A stretch of 64,000 nt of DNA from an uncultured Jannaschia sp. (GCA_947494145.1 CANLTZ010000003.1:372001-436000), one strand, 5' to 3'; positions 43,011-52,408 are shown, counted from the first letter of the stretch. Numbers and translations: made by a program. Notes: a model not told the origin generated them from the sequence alone.

Positions 43011-44942
43011 ATGACCGACACCGACACCCGCCAGCCCGTCGCCAGGTTCGACCGCCTGCGCGTCGAGTTTATGACCAGAGGCGGCACCGTCGTGGGCGTC
43101 AAGGATGTGTCCTTCGACATTTTCCCCGGGGAAACCGTCGCGGTGGTCGGCGAAAGCGGCTCTGGCAAGTCGGTATCGTCGCTTTCGATGATGCGCCTGG
43201 TGGAATTCGGCGGAGGTCGCATCGCCAATGGCCGCATCCTTTTCGACCGAGGCGAAGGCGATGGCCCCATCGACGTCACCGAAGGCGGGCCCGAGGCCAT
43301 GCGGCCGCTGCGTGGCAACGAAATCGGGATGATCTTCCAGGAACCGATGACCGCGCTGAACCCGGTCTTCACCATCGAACGGCAGCTTATCGAAGGCATC
43401 CTGGAACATGATGGCGGCAGCCAGGCCGAGGCCCGCGCGCGCGCATTGAAATTGCTGCAAGAAGTCCGCATCCCCGAACCCGAGCGCCGGCTGACCCAAT
43501 ACCCCCATGAACTGTCCGGCGGGATGCGCCAGCGCGTCGTCATCGCCATGGCTTTGGCCTGCCGACCCCGCCTGCTGATCGCCGATGAACCCACCACCGC
43601 TCTGGACGTGACCATCCAGGCGGAAATCCTGGCACTCATCGACCGTCTGAAGCGCGAAACCGGCACTGCGGTGATGTTCATCACCCATGACATGGCTGTG
43701 GTCGCCCAGATGGCAGACCGCGTGGTGGTCATGTATCGCGGCGAAAAGGTGGAAGAAGGCAAATCCGAAGATATCTTCGCCGCCCCGCAGCACCCTTACA
43801 CCCAGGCGCTTTTGTCCGCCGTGCCCCGGCTGGGCGAGATGACGGGCACCGATCTGCCGTCGCCCATGAAGCTGGTGGGGCGCGACGACCAGGACCTGTC
43901 CCCCATCGTTGGCACGCAGGAACCGCTTCTGAAGGTCGAGAACCTGACGGTCCGGTTCCCCGTCCGCGGTGGCTTGTTACGCCGCGTCATTTCCAACGTT
44001 CACGCGGTGGAAGACGTGTCCTTCACCGTCAACAAGGGCCAGACCCTCAGCCTGGTCGGCGAATCGGGCTGCGGCAAGTCTTCCTGCGGGCGGGCGGTGC
44101 TGCGCCTGGTGGAGCCGCAGAGCGGGCGCATCACCATTGGCGATACGGACATAATGGCCCTGCCCCAGTCCGATCTGCGGCGCGCCCGGCGCGAAATGCA
44201 GATGATCTTCCAGGACCCGTTTGCCTCGCTCAACCCACAACGGCAATTGGCCGATCAAGTGGCCGAACCCATGGTCAATTTCGGCATCGGCAACGCCCAG
44301 GAACGCGCCGACCGGGTCGCGGCGCTTTTCGACCGGGTAGAGTTGCCGCGCGACTTCATGCGTCGCTATCCGCATGAGTTGTCCGGCGGCCAGCGCCAGC
44401 GCATTGCCATCGCCCGCGCCCTGGCACTGCGCCCCTCGCTCATCGTGGCCGATGAAGCGGTCTCGGCGCTTGATGTGTCGGTGCAGGCCCAGGTACTGAA
44501 TCTGATGCTGGAATTGCAGCAGGAAATGGGGCTGTCGTATCTGTTCATTTCCCACGACATGGCCGTCGTGGAGCGCGTCAGCCACCAGGTGGGTGTGATG
44601 TATCTGGGCCGTATCGTGGAAATCGGCCCCCGTCGCGCCGTGTTCGAAGACCCGCGCCACCCCTATACACGCGCGCTGATGCGCGCCGTGCCCGTGGCCG
44701 ACCCGACCAAGCGGATGCTGGACCGCAATCTCGATTTCCGGCCCATCCCCTCGCCCATCTTCCCCGTCGACCATAAGCCCGAACCGTCGCGCTATACCGA
44801 AGTGACACCGGGCCATTTCGTGCTGGACGGCAATTGGGGTGGATTTGAGCGCGACGACGATGCCCGCGCGTCCGAGGCCCGCCTGCGCGAAGGCGAAGAT
44901 GTGCCCGACGGGTTGGGCGGCCGCAAACTTCTCTATGATTGA
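43011..44942 (+). CDS. peptide ABC transporter ATPase, two nucleotide-binding domains fused
   Basis: A 643-residue protein fusing the DppD- and DppF-like ATPases. Domain one (residues about 10-280) has Walker A GESGSGKS, signature LSGGMRQR and Walker B LLIADEPTT; domain two (about 305-600) has GESGCGKS, LSGGQRQR and LIVADEAVS. Both have the peptide-transporter C-terminal stretch HPYTQALL / HPYTRALM. It energises the permeases encoded on the opposite strand. A tail of about 60 residues follows. argE lies 6 bp downstream, suggesting a common transcript. Confidence 0.93.
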   Translation: MTDTDTRQPVARFDRLRVEFMTRGGTVVGVKDVSFDIFPGETVAVVGESGSGKSVSSLSMMRLVEFGGGRIANGRILFDRGEGDGPIDVTEGGPEAMRPLRGNEIGMIFQEPMTALNPVFTIERQLIEGILEHDGGSQAEARARALKLLQEVRIPEPERRLTQYPHELSGGMRQRVVIAMALACRPRLLIADEPTTALDVTIQAEILALIDRLKRETGTAVMFITHDMAVVAQMADRVVVMYRGEKVEEGKSEDIFAAPQHPYTQALLSAVPRLGEMTGTDLPSPMKLVGRDDQDLSPIVGTQEPLLKVENLTVRFPVRGGLLRRVISNVHAVEDVSFTVNKGQTLSLVGESGCGKSSCGRAVLRLVEPQSGRITIGDTDIMALPQSDLRRARREMQMIFQDPFASLNPQRQLADQVAEPMVNFGIGNAQERADRVAALFDRVELPRDFMRRYPHELSGGQRQRIAIARALALRPSLIVADEAVSALDVSVQAQVLNLMLELQQEMGLSYLFISHDMAVVERVSHQVGVMYLGRIVEIGPRRAVFEDPRHPYTRALMRAVPVADPTKRMLDRNLDFRPIPSPIFPVDHKPEPSRYTEVTPGHFVLDGNWGGFERDDDARASEARLREGEDVPDGLGGRKLLYD

Positions 44943-44948
44943 GACCCC

Positions 44949-46106
44949 ATGACCGAGCTTTCCGCCCGTGCCATCCTCGACCGGTTGGTGGCCTTCCCGA
45001 CCGTCAGCCGCGATTCCAACTTGGACTTGGTCGATTGGGTCGAAGATTATCTATCGGGTTTCGGTGTCTCCGCCCGCCGCGTCTATGACGCCACGGGCAA
45101 GAAAGCCGCGCTTTATGCCAATATCGGCCCCGAGGTCGATGGCGGCATCGTCCTATCCGGCCATACCGACGTCGTCCCCGTGGACGGCCAGGATTGGTCC
45201 ACCGACCCGTTCACCGTGACGGAACGGGGCGGCAAGCTCTACGGTCGCGGCACCTGCGACATGAAGGGCTTCGACGCGCTGGCTTTGGCCATGGTGCCCG
45301 TGGCCCTGGCGTCGGACCTGAAGCGCCCGTTGCAAATCGCGCTCAGCTACGACGAAGAGGTGGGCTGCATCGGCGCCCCGCCCATGATCGACGATATGGT
45401 GACCCACCTGCCCCGCGCCGCCGCCGCGATCATCGGAGAGCCGACGATGTTGCGACCCGTCACCGGACACAATGCGTCAATCATGATCCGCATCCATGTC
45501 CAAGGCTATGAGGTCCATTCTTCGAAGCTGCCCGAAGGCGTGTCGGCCATCCATGAGGCGGGCCGCATACTGGCTTGGGTGAACGATTGCAACGCCGCCA
45601 TCCAGGCGGAAACGCCGGATGCCTTGTCGGCCCTGTTCGATCCACCCTTTACCACGGCCCATGTGGGCATTATCGAAGGCGGCACCGCCCACAACATCAC
45701 CGCTAAGGATTGCTACCTAAATGTTGGCTTCCGCTCCCCCGCCGGGGACAACCCCGAACGCCATGCCGCGGCCCTTGAGGCCTTTCTGGACACGCTTCAC
45801 GCTACGCTCCGCCAGCGCCACCCCCAGGCGGGCATCTCTTATGCGCGCAATTTCGGCGTGCCGGGGCTGAAGCCCGAAGCCGAGGGCACCGCCGAGGCCA
45901 TCATCCGCCGCCTGACCGGCGATAACGGCACCCATGTCGTCACCTACGGCACGGAAGCTGGCCAGTTCCAGGAACGCGGCTATTCCGCCGTGGTCTGCGG
46001 CCCCGGCGACATCGCCCAGGCCCACCAACCCGACGAATGGATCGCGGTGGATCAGTTCCAGAAGGGTGAAGCGCTGCTGCGACGGGTGGTGGGCACTTTG
46101 GTTTGA
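44949..46106 (+). CDS. argE: acetylornithine deacetylase
   Basis: A 385-residue M20 peptidase-family enzyme. Zinc residues appear in LSGHTDVVPVDGQDW and GRGTCDMKGFDA; the catalytic Glu is in YDEEVGCIGAPP, and EPTMLRPVTGHNASI supplies another ligand. The end VVCGPGDIAQAHQPDEWI is close to roseobacter ArgE proteins, which remove acetate from N-acetylornithine; members also act on other N-acyl amino acids. Here it sits with the peptide ATPase, so the N-acyl substrate could be imported rather than biosynthetic. Confidence 0.85.
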   Translation: MTELSARAILDRLVAFPTVSRDSNLDLVDWVEDYLSGFGVSARRVYDATGKKAALYANIGPEVDGGIVLSGHTDVVPVDGQDWSTDPFTVTERGGKLYGRGTCDMKGFDALALAMVPVALASDLKRPLQIALSYDEEVGCIGAPPMIDDMVTHLPRAAAAIIGEPTMLRPVTGHNASIMIRIHVQGYEVHSSKLPEGVSAIHEAGRILAWVNDCNAAIQAETPDALSALFDPPFTTAHVGIIEGGTAHNITAKDCYLNVGFRSPAGDNPERHAAALEAFLDTLHATLRQRHPQAGISYARNFGVPGLKPEAEGTAEAIIRRLTGDNGTHVVTYGTEAGQFQERGYSAVVCGPGDIAQAHQPDEWIAVDQFQKGEALLRRVVGTLV

Positions 46107-46136
46107 GCGCATTACCCGGCGCCCTTGGACCGGAAT

Positions 46137-46297
46137 CAACCCCAAAGGGCGCTGGTCCATCGACAGGCCGCCCCACGGCCCGGCGATATGGATGCCGTTG
46201 GCGCGAAGCTCCCATCCTCTGCGGAGGTGGCTGACATAAAACGCATTAGCCCTACACCCCGATCGCCGCACCGCGGCCCGTCGACAGCCCCGCTTGC
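46137..46297 (+). repeat. dispersed intergenic repeat, copy B (161 bp)
   Basis: Aligns with copy A (10251-10407, minus) across its length, with blocks GGGCGCTGGTCCATCG, GGCCCGGCGAT, TGCCGTTGGC, ACATAAAACGCATTAGC (ACAAAACTCTTTAGC in A) and ACCGCGGCCCGTCGA. It lies in the 418-bp gap between argE and the LysM-TRAP gene, which converge here; no gene is seen in that gap and the remaining part (46298-46524) holds nothing I recognise. Confidence 0.75.
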
Positions 46298-46524
46298 AAA
46301 CAGATGGGACATGTCATGATGAGCTTCGCTGCAAACCCGACCAGCCGTCGTTCATCGTCTTTTGCGCGGAATTGTGCATCTGATGCTGCGTCCTAACCCC
46401 ATAAATCACCGGCACGCGCACCAAGGTGCAATACTTGCTTGCGGCGCTCGGCCACCCCGGCCCTGGGGACTTCACTCTCTATGCAGGCCGCGGGAGGCGG
46501 CCCGCATGTGCATGGCCCGGGTGT

Positions 46525-47832
46525 TCAACGGAACAGAAGACGGTCTTCCAGGGCGCGCAGGTTCTCTTCGTAGGCGGCCAGCGCCTCTTCGCCGGGGATG
46601 CCCAGCGCCTCGGCCTCGGCAAGCCAGATCGCGACCGCTTCGTTCTTGTGGTCTTCCAGATCGGCCAACAACGCCTCGTCCGCCTTCTTGAACTTGAGGC
46701 CGTTGGCCAGCATGTCCGCACGGAACCCGTTGTCGAACGCATCCCATGAGGCGGAGCGTGATGCGAGCCGCTCGCCCGATACCGACATGATGGCCGCCTG
46801 ATCTTCCGGTGAGATTTCGGCCCAGGCCTCATCGGACAAGATGACCGTATATGTGGGCGTGTAGACCCCGTAATCGACCTCGGTCACCATGACGTCGTTC
46901 GTCCAGATCCCCAGGGCCCGGGCCGCACCATGGGCCAGAAAGAAGGTTGGCGGCGCGGTGTTCTGAGCCTCATATTCGACCATCCAGTTCGCCACATTCT
47001 CCCGCAGGACAGCGGGGCCGCGGACATCGAGGTCTTGGAAATAGGGGACGGGATAAACGTTCTTGTCGATGATGTCCTCATCGGCGCGCACGGGCTCCGC
47101 TTCCTCGCGCCAGATATGGGCGGCGGGTGCGGCCACGAAGCCCAGAATGTGGGCTTCGTCGAAATAGGGTGTCTCCGACAGATACTCATCATGGAGACGC
47201 CAAAGCGACACGGCCGTCTGCTCAGCCGAGCCGCCCAGAAGCGGCTGCATCGGCAGCTTCAAAAGCGGATGCGATACGCGCAGGCGGTCATTGAGCACAT
47301 AGGCCGCGTCCACGTCGCCCGACATCACGAGGTCATATTGTGCATCCGGGTCGCGATTGACGACCTCCGGATCGACGAACTGGACCCGTCCGTCGGTCAC
47401 CTCAGCGATGTCTTCGAGAAAGTTGTCGATGATCCCGGTATTGATGATGAAACCGGGCGCGGATGCCTTGTTGAAGGTCAGGATCAACGGGGCGTCGTCT
47501 GCGACGATGGCGTCGGCTTCAACGCTAACCGGCTTGGCCACTGGCGCTGGCTGTGCGGCGGCGCTTGTCGTTCCGAGGCAGGGGATTTCCAGTACTTGAC
47601 CGACCCAGATCATGTTCGGATCTGATCCAATCTCGGCGCTGTTATGACGAAAAAGCGCGTTGAAATCGGTTGTGCCGTAAGCGCGCGCGCTGATCCGGCT
47701 CAGCGAGTCGCCCGCGACGACCGTGTAGGGTTGCCCACAGGTCAGCGCCTGGGCAGACGCCGACGCCAACGGCAAGGTCGCGCCAACAGACAAAAGGCTA
47801 AGGGTAAACAGGCTTTTGGAAACAGGTCTCAT
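46525..47832 (-). CDS. LysM domain fused to TRAP-type substrate-binding protein
   Basis: A 435-residue exported protein. After a signal peptide (MRPVSKSLFTLSLLSVGATLPLASASA) residues 35-86 form a LysM domain (YTVVAGDSLSRISARAYGTTDFNALFRHN...WVGQVLEIP) that binds peptidoglycan. The rest resembles a DctP/TRAP periplasmic binding protein: LTFNKASAPGFIINTGIIDNFLEDIAEVTDGRVQF..., YFQDLDVRGP, and a helical C-terminus with YTPTYTVILSDEAWAEISPEDQAAIMSVSG. No TRAP membrane subunits are nearby, so the protein may be a cell-wall-tethered solute sensor or scavenger rather than part of a transporter. Confidence 0.8.
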   Translation of the reverse strand: MRPVSKSLFTLSLLSVGATLPLASASAQALTCGQPYTVVAGDSLSRISARAYGTTDFNALFRHNSAEIGSDPNMIWVGQVLEIPCLGTTSAAAQPAPVAKPVSVEADAIVADDAPLILTFNKASAPGFIINTGIIDNFLEDIAEVTDGRVQFVDPEVVNRDPDAQYDLVMSGDVDAAYVLNDRLRVSHPLLKLPMQPLLGGSAEQTAVSLWRLHDEYLSETPYFDEAHILGFVAAPAAHIWREEAEPVRADEDIIDKNVYPVPYFQDLDVRGPAVLRENVANWMVEYEAQNTAPPTFFLAHGAARALGIWTNDVMVTEVDYGVYTPTYTVILSDEAWAEISPEDQAAIMSVSGERLASRSASWDAFDNGFRADMLANGLKFKKADEALLADLEDHKNEAVAIWLAEAEALGIPGEEALAAYEENLRALEDRLLFR

Positions 47833-48196
47833 GGCAAATCACTTCTAAAAAATCGATCGATATGAACCGAAGTGGGCCAAACCAATATGGTGAAGTTACA
47901 TCGGCAATTTGTCAGAAATGCAGCCCGCCTGATTTTTAGGCGACTTTGCTCGAAACGCGGGCGCGATAGGGCGCGAAGCTGAGCCTGAAACTAGCTAAGT
48001 CTGACCGCTGTAATTATTACAAAACAATACTTTGAATATGGGCGCCGCAGGCCGACTCAAACACTAAGCCTTAAGGCCAAATTTTAGGCGATTTTTTGAT
48101 CAACGCCTTGGATGGCCCTGCCTAACCCTTGCGAGACGCACATCAAACCCTAAGGTTAGAGGCCGCTGCCGCATCCCCGTTGCAAGGACGATCCCC
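47833..48196. other. intergenic region with AT-rich core and a 10-bp direct repeat
   Basis: 364 bp, between the divergent LysM-TRAP and M20 genes. TTTTAGGCGA occurs twice in direct orientation (47934-47943 and 48082-48091), flanking an AT-rich stretch near 48010-48040 that likely holds promoters. No gene or RNA is recognised. Confidence 0.5.
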
Positions 48197-49360
48197 ATGC
48201 CCGTCAAGAACCGCTTCGCCGAGCTTCTGCCTGAGATCACCGCCTGGCGCCGGGACCTCCATGAGAACCCGGAAATCCTGTTCGACACCCATCGGACCTC
48301 AAAGATCGTGGCCGAAAAGTTACGGGCCTTTGGCTGCGACGAGGTGGTGGAGGCCATCGGTCGAACCGGTGTCGTGGGTGTGATCAACGGCAAGTCCGAC
48401 AGCCGGGGGAAGGTAATCGGCTTGCGCGCGGATATGGACGCCCTGCCCATCCACGAACAGACCGGGAAGGACTACGCGTCCAAGACCGACGGCGCCATGC
48501 ATGCTTGCGGCCATGACGGGCACACCGCCATGTTGCTGGGGGCCGCGAAATATCTGTCGGAGACGCGCAATTTCGACGGCAAGGTCGTGGTCATCTTCCA
48601 GCCCGCCGAAGAAGGCGGCGGCGGCGGCAAGGAGATGTGCGACGACGGAATGATGGACCGATGGAACATCCAGGAAGTCTATGGGATGCACAATTGGCCC
48701 GGGCAACCGGTGGGCAGCTTCTCTATCCGGCCAGGCGCGTTTTTCGCCGCAACCGACCAATTTGACATCACGCTGGAAGGCAGAGGCGGCCACGCCGCCA
48801 AGCCCCACGAAGTCGTCGATACGACGCTGATGGCGGCCCATCTGGTCACGGCGCTGCAAAGCATCGTCAGCCGCAATGCGGATCCGGTGAAGCAGATCGT
48901 GGTTTCCGTAACGTCGTTCGAGACATCGTCGAAAGCGTTTAACGTCATCCCGCAACGTGTTCACATCAAAGGGACCGTGCGCACGATGTCCACGGATCAA
49001 CGCGATCTGGCCGAGACACGGATGCGCGAGATCACCGACGGTGTCTGCGCCACATTTGGCGGCACGGCAGAGTTCGTCTATCACCGCGGCTACCCGGTGA
49101 TGGTGAACCACGATGAGCAGACCGATTTCGCCGCCGACGTTGCCCGCGCTGTGTCGGGCGCGTGTGAAGACGCGCCGTTGATCATGGGGGGCGAGGATTT
49201 CGCCTTCATGCTAGAAGAACGCCCTGGCGCCTACATCTTGGTGGGCAATGGCGACAGTGCACCGGTGCACCATCCCGAATACGACTTCACGGATGAAGCC
49301 ATCCCGGCCGGATGCTCCTGGTGGGCGGAGATTGTCGAACGCCGGATGCCGGCCGCCTAG
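48197..49360 (+). CDS. M20 family amidohydrolase (hippurate hydrolase-like)
   Basis: A 387-residue aminoacylase of the M20D type. DMDALPIHEQTGKDYASKTDGAMHACGHDGHTAML carries the metal Cys and His, FQPAEEGGGGGKEM the catalytic Glu pair, and GMHNWPGQPVGSF and MGGEDFAFMLEERPGAY the distal ligands. Such enzymes cleave N-acyl or aromatic amide bonds from amino acids (hippurate, indole-acetyl or acyl amino acids). AAGGACG precedes the ATG. It is near the peptide transporter and argE but not in the same operon. Confidence 0.88.
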   Translation: MPVKNRFAELLPEITAWRRDLHENPEILFDTHRTSKIVAEKLRAFGCDEVVEAIGRTGVVGVINGKSDSRGKVIGLRADMDALPIHEQTGKDYASKTDGAMHACGHDGHTAMLLGAAKYLSETRNFDGKVVVIFQPAEEGGGGGKEMCDDGMMDRWNIQEVYGMHNWPGQPVGSFSIRPGAFFAATDQFDITLEGRGGHAAKPHEVVDTTLMAAHLVTALQSIVSRNADPVKQIVVSVTSFETSSKAFNVIPQRVHIKGTVRTMSTDQRDLAETRMREITDGVCATFGGTAEFVYHRGYPVMVNHDEQTDFAADVARAVSGACEDAPLIMGGEDFAFMLEERPGAYILVGNGDSAPVHHPEYDFTDEAIPAGCSWWAEIVERRMPAA

Positions 49361-49374
49361 TGGGCTAGACAAAA

Positions 49375-49440
49375 GGGGGGCCAGCCCCCCGTCCCGGCAA
49401 GCCGGGACTCCCCCCGGAGTATTTCTGCCAGGATGAAAGG
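49375..49440 (-). repeat. intergenic repeat: 31-bp motif plus GC hairpins, copy 2
   Basis: The 31-bp motif lies on the minus strand at 49410-49440, one mismatch to the copy at 4549-4579. Two hairpins stand beside it on the same side as in copy one: GTCCCGGC-AA-GCCGGGAC (49391-49408) and GGGGGGC-CA-GCCCCCC (49375-49390). It follows the M20 gene stop by 15 bp and may end its transcription. The remainder of the 354-bp gap up to 49714 contains one further hairpin and no gene. Confidence 0.7.
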
Positions 49441-49642
49441 GGGCTGTTTGACGGTTTGTTAGCGGTTTTGGAGAAAGACAGGACTGGCGGAACAGAATGA
49501 GGGACCGATGGACATGTAAGGTGAGGGGCGGGGATGTCTCTCGGCGGCAGGATTAGGTTCAAATACGTCCTTCAAACATGGTGCAGAGATGCGGCTTGAC
49601 GCCTCGACCCGTCGTCAAATCGGGATAACGTTGGGTCACTTG

Positions 49643-49664
49643 GATCGGCGGTTTACCGCCGATC
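49643..49664. promoter_or_regulatory. perfect 22-bp inverted repeat upstream of a secreted protein gene
   Basis: GATCGGCGGT-TT-ACCGCCGATC, 51 bp before the start codon at 49715. No T-run follows, so an operator or 5' untranslated hairpin is more likely than a terminator. Confidence 0.45.
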
Positions 49665-49714
49665 AATCCGGTGTCATAGTGCCGGTGTCAGCTAGAAGAT
49701 AGAGACAATACAGT

Positions 49715-50149
49715 ATGTTCAAGACGGTCCGCGTCGCCTTGATGGGTTTGGCGCTCTCCCTCCCTTTCGCGCAAAATGCCAATGCACAGAACATCTCGGT
49801 CGCCCCCGAAGATGGCTCTCCTGCCATGTTCACCGCCGGATGGTACGGCGGTGGCGGTGGCAACATGGTCGTGATTTGGGCGCCGTCCTTACGCGAAGAC
49901 GGCACGGTCGCCGTCTGCGGAGTCTATGCCATGACCAACAACTTCATTCGCCAAGGTGTCGACCAGATGCTGCGCCGTGCAACCGTGAACGTGGATGGCC
50001 AGCGCGTGCTGCGCAATGTCCGCAAGTTCAAGCGCGCCAGCAGCGTTCAGACCATGGGTCAGACAATGGCGACCTGTATTGAGACCGAGGCGCGCGGCCA
50101 ATGGAACAAGGTCGAAATCGTCTTTGGCGAAGGTAGCTTCCGCGGCTGA
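49715..50149 (+). CDS. secreted protein of unknown function
   Basis: A 144-residue protein with a Sec signal (MFKTVRVALMGLALSLPFAQNANA) and a mature domain of about 120 residues with two cysteines (AVCGVYAMTNN and MATCIETEARG) placed to form a disulfide. Glycines cluster at AGWYGGGGGNMVVIW. No family is recognised. It stands alone with a hairpin-containing leader; the stop is 18 bp from the convergent acyl-CoA ligase gene. Confidence 0.65.
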   Translation: MFKTVRVALMGLALSLPFAQNANAQNISVAPEDGSPAMFTAGWYGGGGGNMVVIWAPSLREDGTVAVCGVYAMTNNFIRQGVDQMLRRATVNVDGQRVLRNVRKFKRASSVQTMGQTMATCIETEARGQWNKVEIVFGEGSFRG

Positions 50150-50167
50150 TCGGGGCGCGGCAACCAA

Positions 50168-51739
50168 TCAAGCGTCACGCAACGCGCGACGCATGACCTT
50201 GCCGGTGGCCGTCATCGGCAGCGTATCGACAAAGCGAACCGCCCGGGGTGCCATATGGGGCGACAACCGGTCGCGGACCCAGGCGATCAGTTCCGGTTCC
50301 AGCCCCGCACTTGGCGCATCCGCCACGACGAAGGCCGTGACCGCTTCACCGCGCTGCGCGTCGGGCAAGCCCACCACGGCGCAGGTCAGCACATGGGGAT
50401 GCGCCATCAGGCAGATCTCCACCTCGCTAGGCCCGATCCGATAGCCCGCCGAGTTGATCACATCGTCATCGCGGGACACGAAGGTGATCACGCCACCCCC
50501 CTCGACCCGCCCCAGATCACCCGTGCGCAACCAGCCATCGCGCCACTTGGCCTCGGTCGCCGCGATGCGGTTCCAATAGCGCAGAAACGCCGCCGGGGAG
50601 CCTTGGACGCAGATTTCGCCCACCTCGCCGACATGGCAGGCATCGCCTGCGGCATCGCGCACCGTGACATCGACGCCAGGCACCGGGCGGCCCAGCGTTC
50701 CCGGCGTCACGTCCTGTGTGCCCGCGCAGGCCGCCATCACCAGATTGCACTCGGTCTGGCCGTAGATTTCATTGACCGGGACGCCCAGAACCTCGCGCCC
50801 CCAAGACAAGAGTGCCGGGCCCAGCGCTTCCCCGCCAGAGATCACCGCCCGCAGCGCCAAGCCTTCGGGCGGCGGGGCCTGGCGCAGCAGTTTGAGCGCT
50901 GTGGGCGGCAGGAACGCGGCGGTGACGGCTTCGGACTGCATCAGCCCCCAGGCCTCGGCCGCGTCGAATTTGGCGAAGCGCTTGGCCACCAGCGGCACCC
51001 CGAAATAGAGGCATGGCATCGCCAGATCCATCAAGCCGCCGATCCAAGCCCAATCGGCGGGTGTCCAGCCCACATCGCCCGGCTGCGGGAAACCTTCCAA
51101 CGCGGCCTCTACGCAAGGGAGGTGCCCCACCAGAAACCGGTGGGCATGAAGCACACCTTTGGGCGCCCCCGTGGTGCCGGAGGTGTAGATCATCATGGCC
51201 GGGTCTTCGGCGCCGGTGCGTTTGACTGCTCCGCCTGGCCCATCCATGGCCCCCGGCGCATCCACGTCCACGCGCAGGCGAAGGTCGGGCAAGTCCAACC
51301 GCGACAGTTTCGCCAGCCCTGCCGCATCGGTAATGACCGCCGTCGCGCCCGAATCTCGCAGCCGGAATTCCAATGCCTCGGACCCAAACAAGGTAAAAAG
51401 CGGCAGCGATATCGCGCCCCGTTTCATAGCCGCGAAATGGGCCACCATGACTTCGGCCCGTTGCGGCAGCAAAATAGCCACCCGGTCGCCAAGTGCCACG
51501 CCCGCCGAGGCCAATTTGCCCGCCAGCGCGTCCGAGGCATCGCGCAAGCGCCCATAGCTCCAGATTGTGCGGTCGCCCGACAGATCGATGATGGCCGTGC
51601 GCTCTGGCGCGGCATCGGCCCAATCGTCGCAACAGGCCTGGGCGATGTTGAAATCCGTCGGGACGTGCCAGGCGAAACGCGCCCGCATTTCGGTCCAGGG
51701 GGCGAGGCGCGGAAGGGTGCGCCGGTCGTCCGGTGTCAC
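50168..51739 (-). CDS. AMP-dependent acyl-CoA synthetase
   Basis: A 523-residue ligase of the acetyl-/medium-chain type. The AMP loop is MIYTSGTTGAPKGVLHAH, substrate-pocket segments are NEIYGQTECNLVMAACAG and GWLRTGDLGRVE, and the catalytic Lys is in TATGKVMRRAL near the end. Family members activate medium-chain or aromatic acids; this one cannot be narrowed. It starts at a GTG overlapping the lipoprotein stop, so both are one unit. It is separate in sequence from prpE. Confidence 0.88.
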   Translation of the reverse strand: MTPDDRRTLPRLAPWTEMRARFAWHVPTDFNIAQACCDDWADAAPERTAIIDLSGDRTIWSYGRLRDASDALAGKLASAGVALGDRVAILLPQRAEVMVAHFAAMKRGAISLPLFTLFGSEALEFRLRDSGATAVITDAAGLAKLSRLDLPDLRLRVDVDAPGAMDGPGGAVKRTGAEDPAMMIYTSGTTGAPKGVLHAHRFLVGHLPCVEAALEGFPQPGDVGWTPADWAWIGGLMDLAMPCLYFGVPLVAKRFAKFDAAEAWGLMQSEAVTAAFLPPTALKLLRQAPPPEGLALRAVISGGEALGPALLSWGREVLGVPVNEIYGQTECNLVMAACAGTQDVTPGTLGRPVPGVDVTVRDAAGDACHVGEVGEICVQGSPAAFLRYWNRIAATEAKWRDGWLRTGDLGRVEGGGVITFVSRDDDVINSAGYRIGPSEVEICLMAHPHVLTCAVVGLPDAQRGEAVTAFVVADAPSAGLEPELIAWVRDRLSPHMAPRAVRFVDTLPMTATGKVMRRALRDA

Positions 51740-52308
51740 CCCGTACTCGCGAGCGTCACTGGAAAAAGCCCCGCGGGCGGCAAGCCGAGGGCTTGCAAAG
51801 CGGGCAAAGAAATCTGCGCGCCCCCCGCCCCATCAAGCGGTCGCAAGGTGACTGCCACGGTTTCGCCGTTGGCGGCCGTGACCGTGCCGGGCGTGTTCGA
51901 CGAGACAAGCCCGGTCTTCACCCAAAGGCCCAGATCGGTCGGGTCGCCCAGCGATACGGTTTCGCGCCCCAGATCGCCCCGCGTGGGCACCGCATTCGCC
52001 ACCTGGCGCGCGGCATTGCCCGGCGCATTGGTCACTTGGCGCACCGCGTCGCCAGGCGCATTCGCGACTTGGCGCGCCGCGTCCCCCACGGCGCCCGTGG
52101 CCGAATTCACGGCATCTGCACCCGCATTGGCCGCATTGATCCCGGCATCGGCCACACCATCGACCGCCGCCCCGGGCGATGGCAGCGTCACGTTCGAAGG
52201 CGGCAGGAAGACCGGATCAGGCTCCGGTATGCCGCGGCCGCCGAACAAACCCCCGCCGCCGCATCCGGCCAGAACAAGAACAGAAGACAGCAAAGCAAGT
52301 CGGACCAT
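51736..52308 (-). CDS. lipoprotein with 11-residue repeats
   Basis: A 190-residue lipoprotein with signal MVRLALLSSVLVLAGC (lipobox LAGC). Residues about 55-105 are a helical stretch of repeats, the clearest being AARQVANAPGD, AVRQVTNAPGN and AARQVANAVPT. The C-terminal domain (TVTAANGETVAVTLRPLDG and PALQALGLPP) is short and beta-rich. The repeats may form an amphipathic helix on the membrane or wall. Function unknown; translated just ahead of the acyl-CoA ligase. Confidence 0.7.
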   Translation of the reverse strand: MVRLALLSSVLVLAGCGGGGLFGGRGIPEPDPVFLPPSNVTLPSPGAAVDGVADAGINAANAGADAVNSATGAVGDAARQVANAPGDAVRQVTNAPGNAARQVANAVPTRGDLGRETVSLGDPTDLGLWVKTGLVSSNTPGTVTAANGETVAVTLRPLDGAGGAQISLPALQALGLPPAGLFPVTLASTG

Positions 52309-52408
52309 GGCGAAAACCCCCGGGTTAAGTGCGCAGCCACCTTGGCGCAGCGAAACGTCGCTGTCAGCCCATCTTGTGATCAGGCCCGGCAGATCCTAGC
52401 CTGTGAAC

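Noticed and set aside
50255-52399. 714-codon frame opposite the acyl-CoA synthetase and lipoprotein
   Set aside because: Arg/His/Gln-rich shadow without family features.
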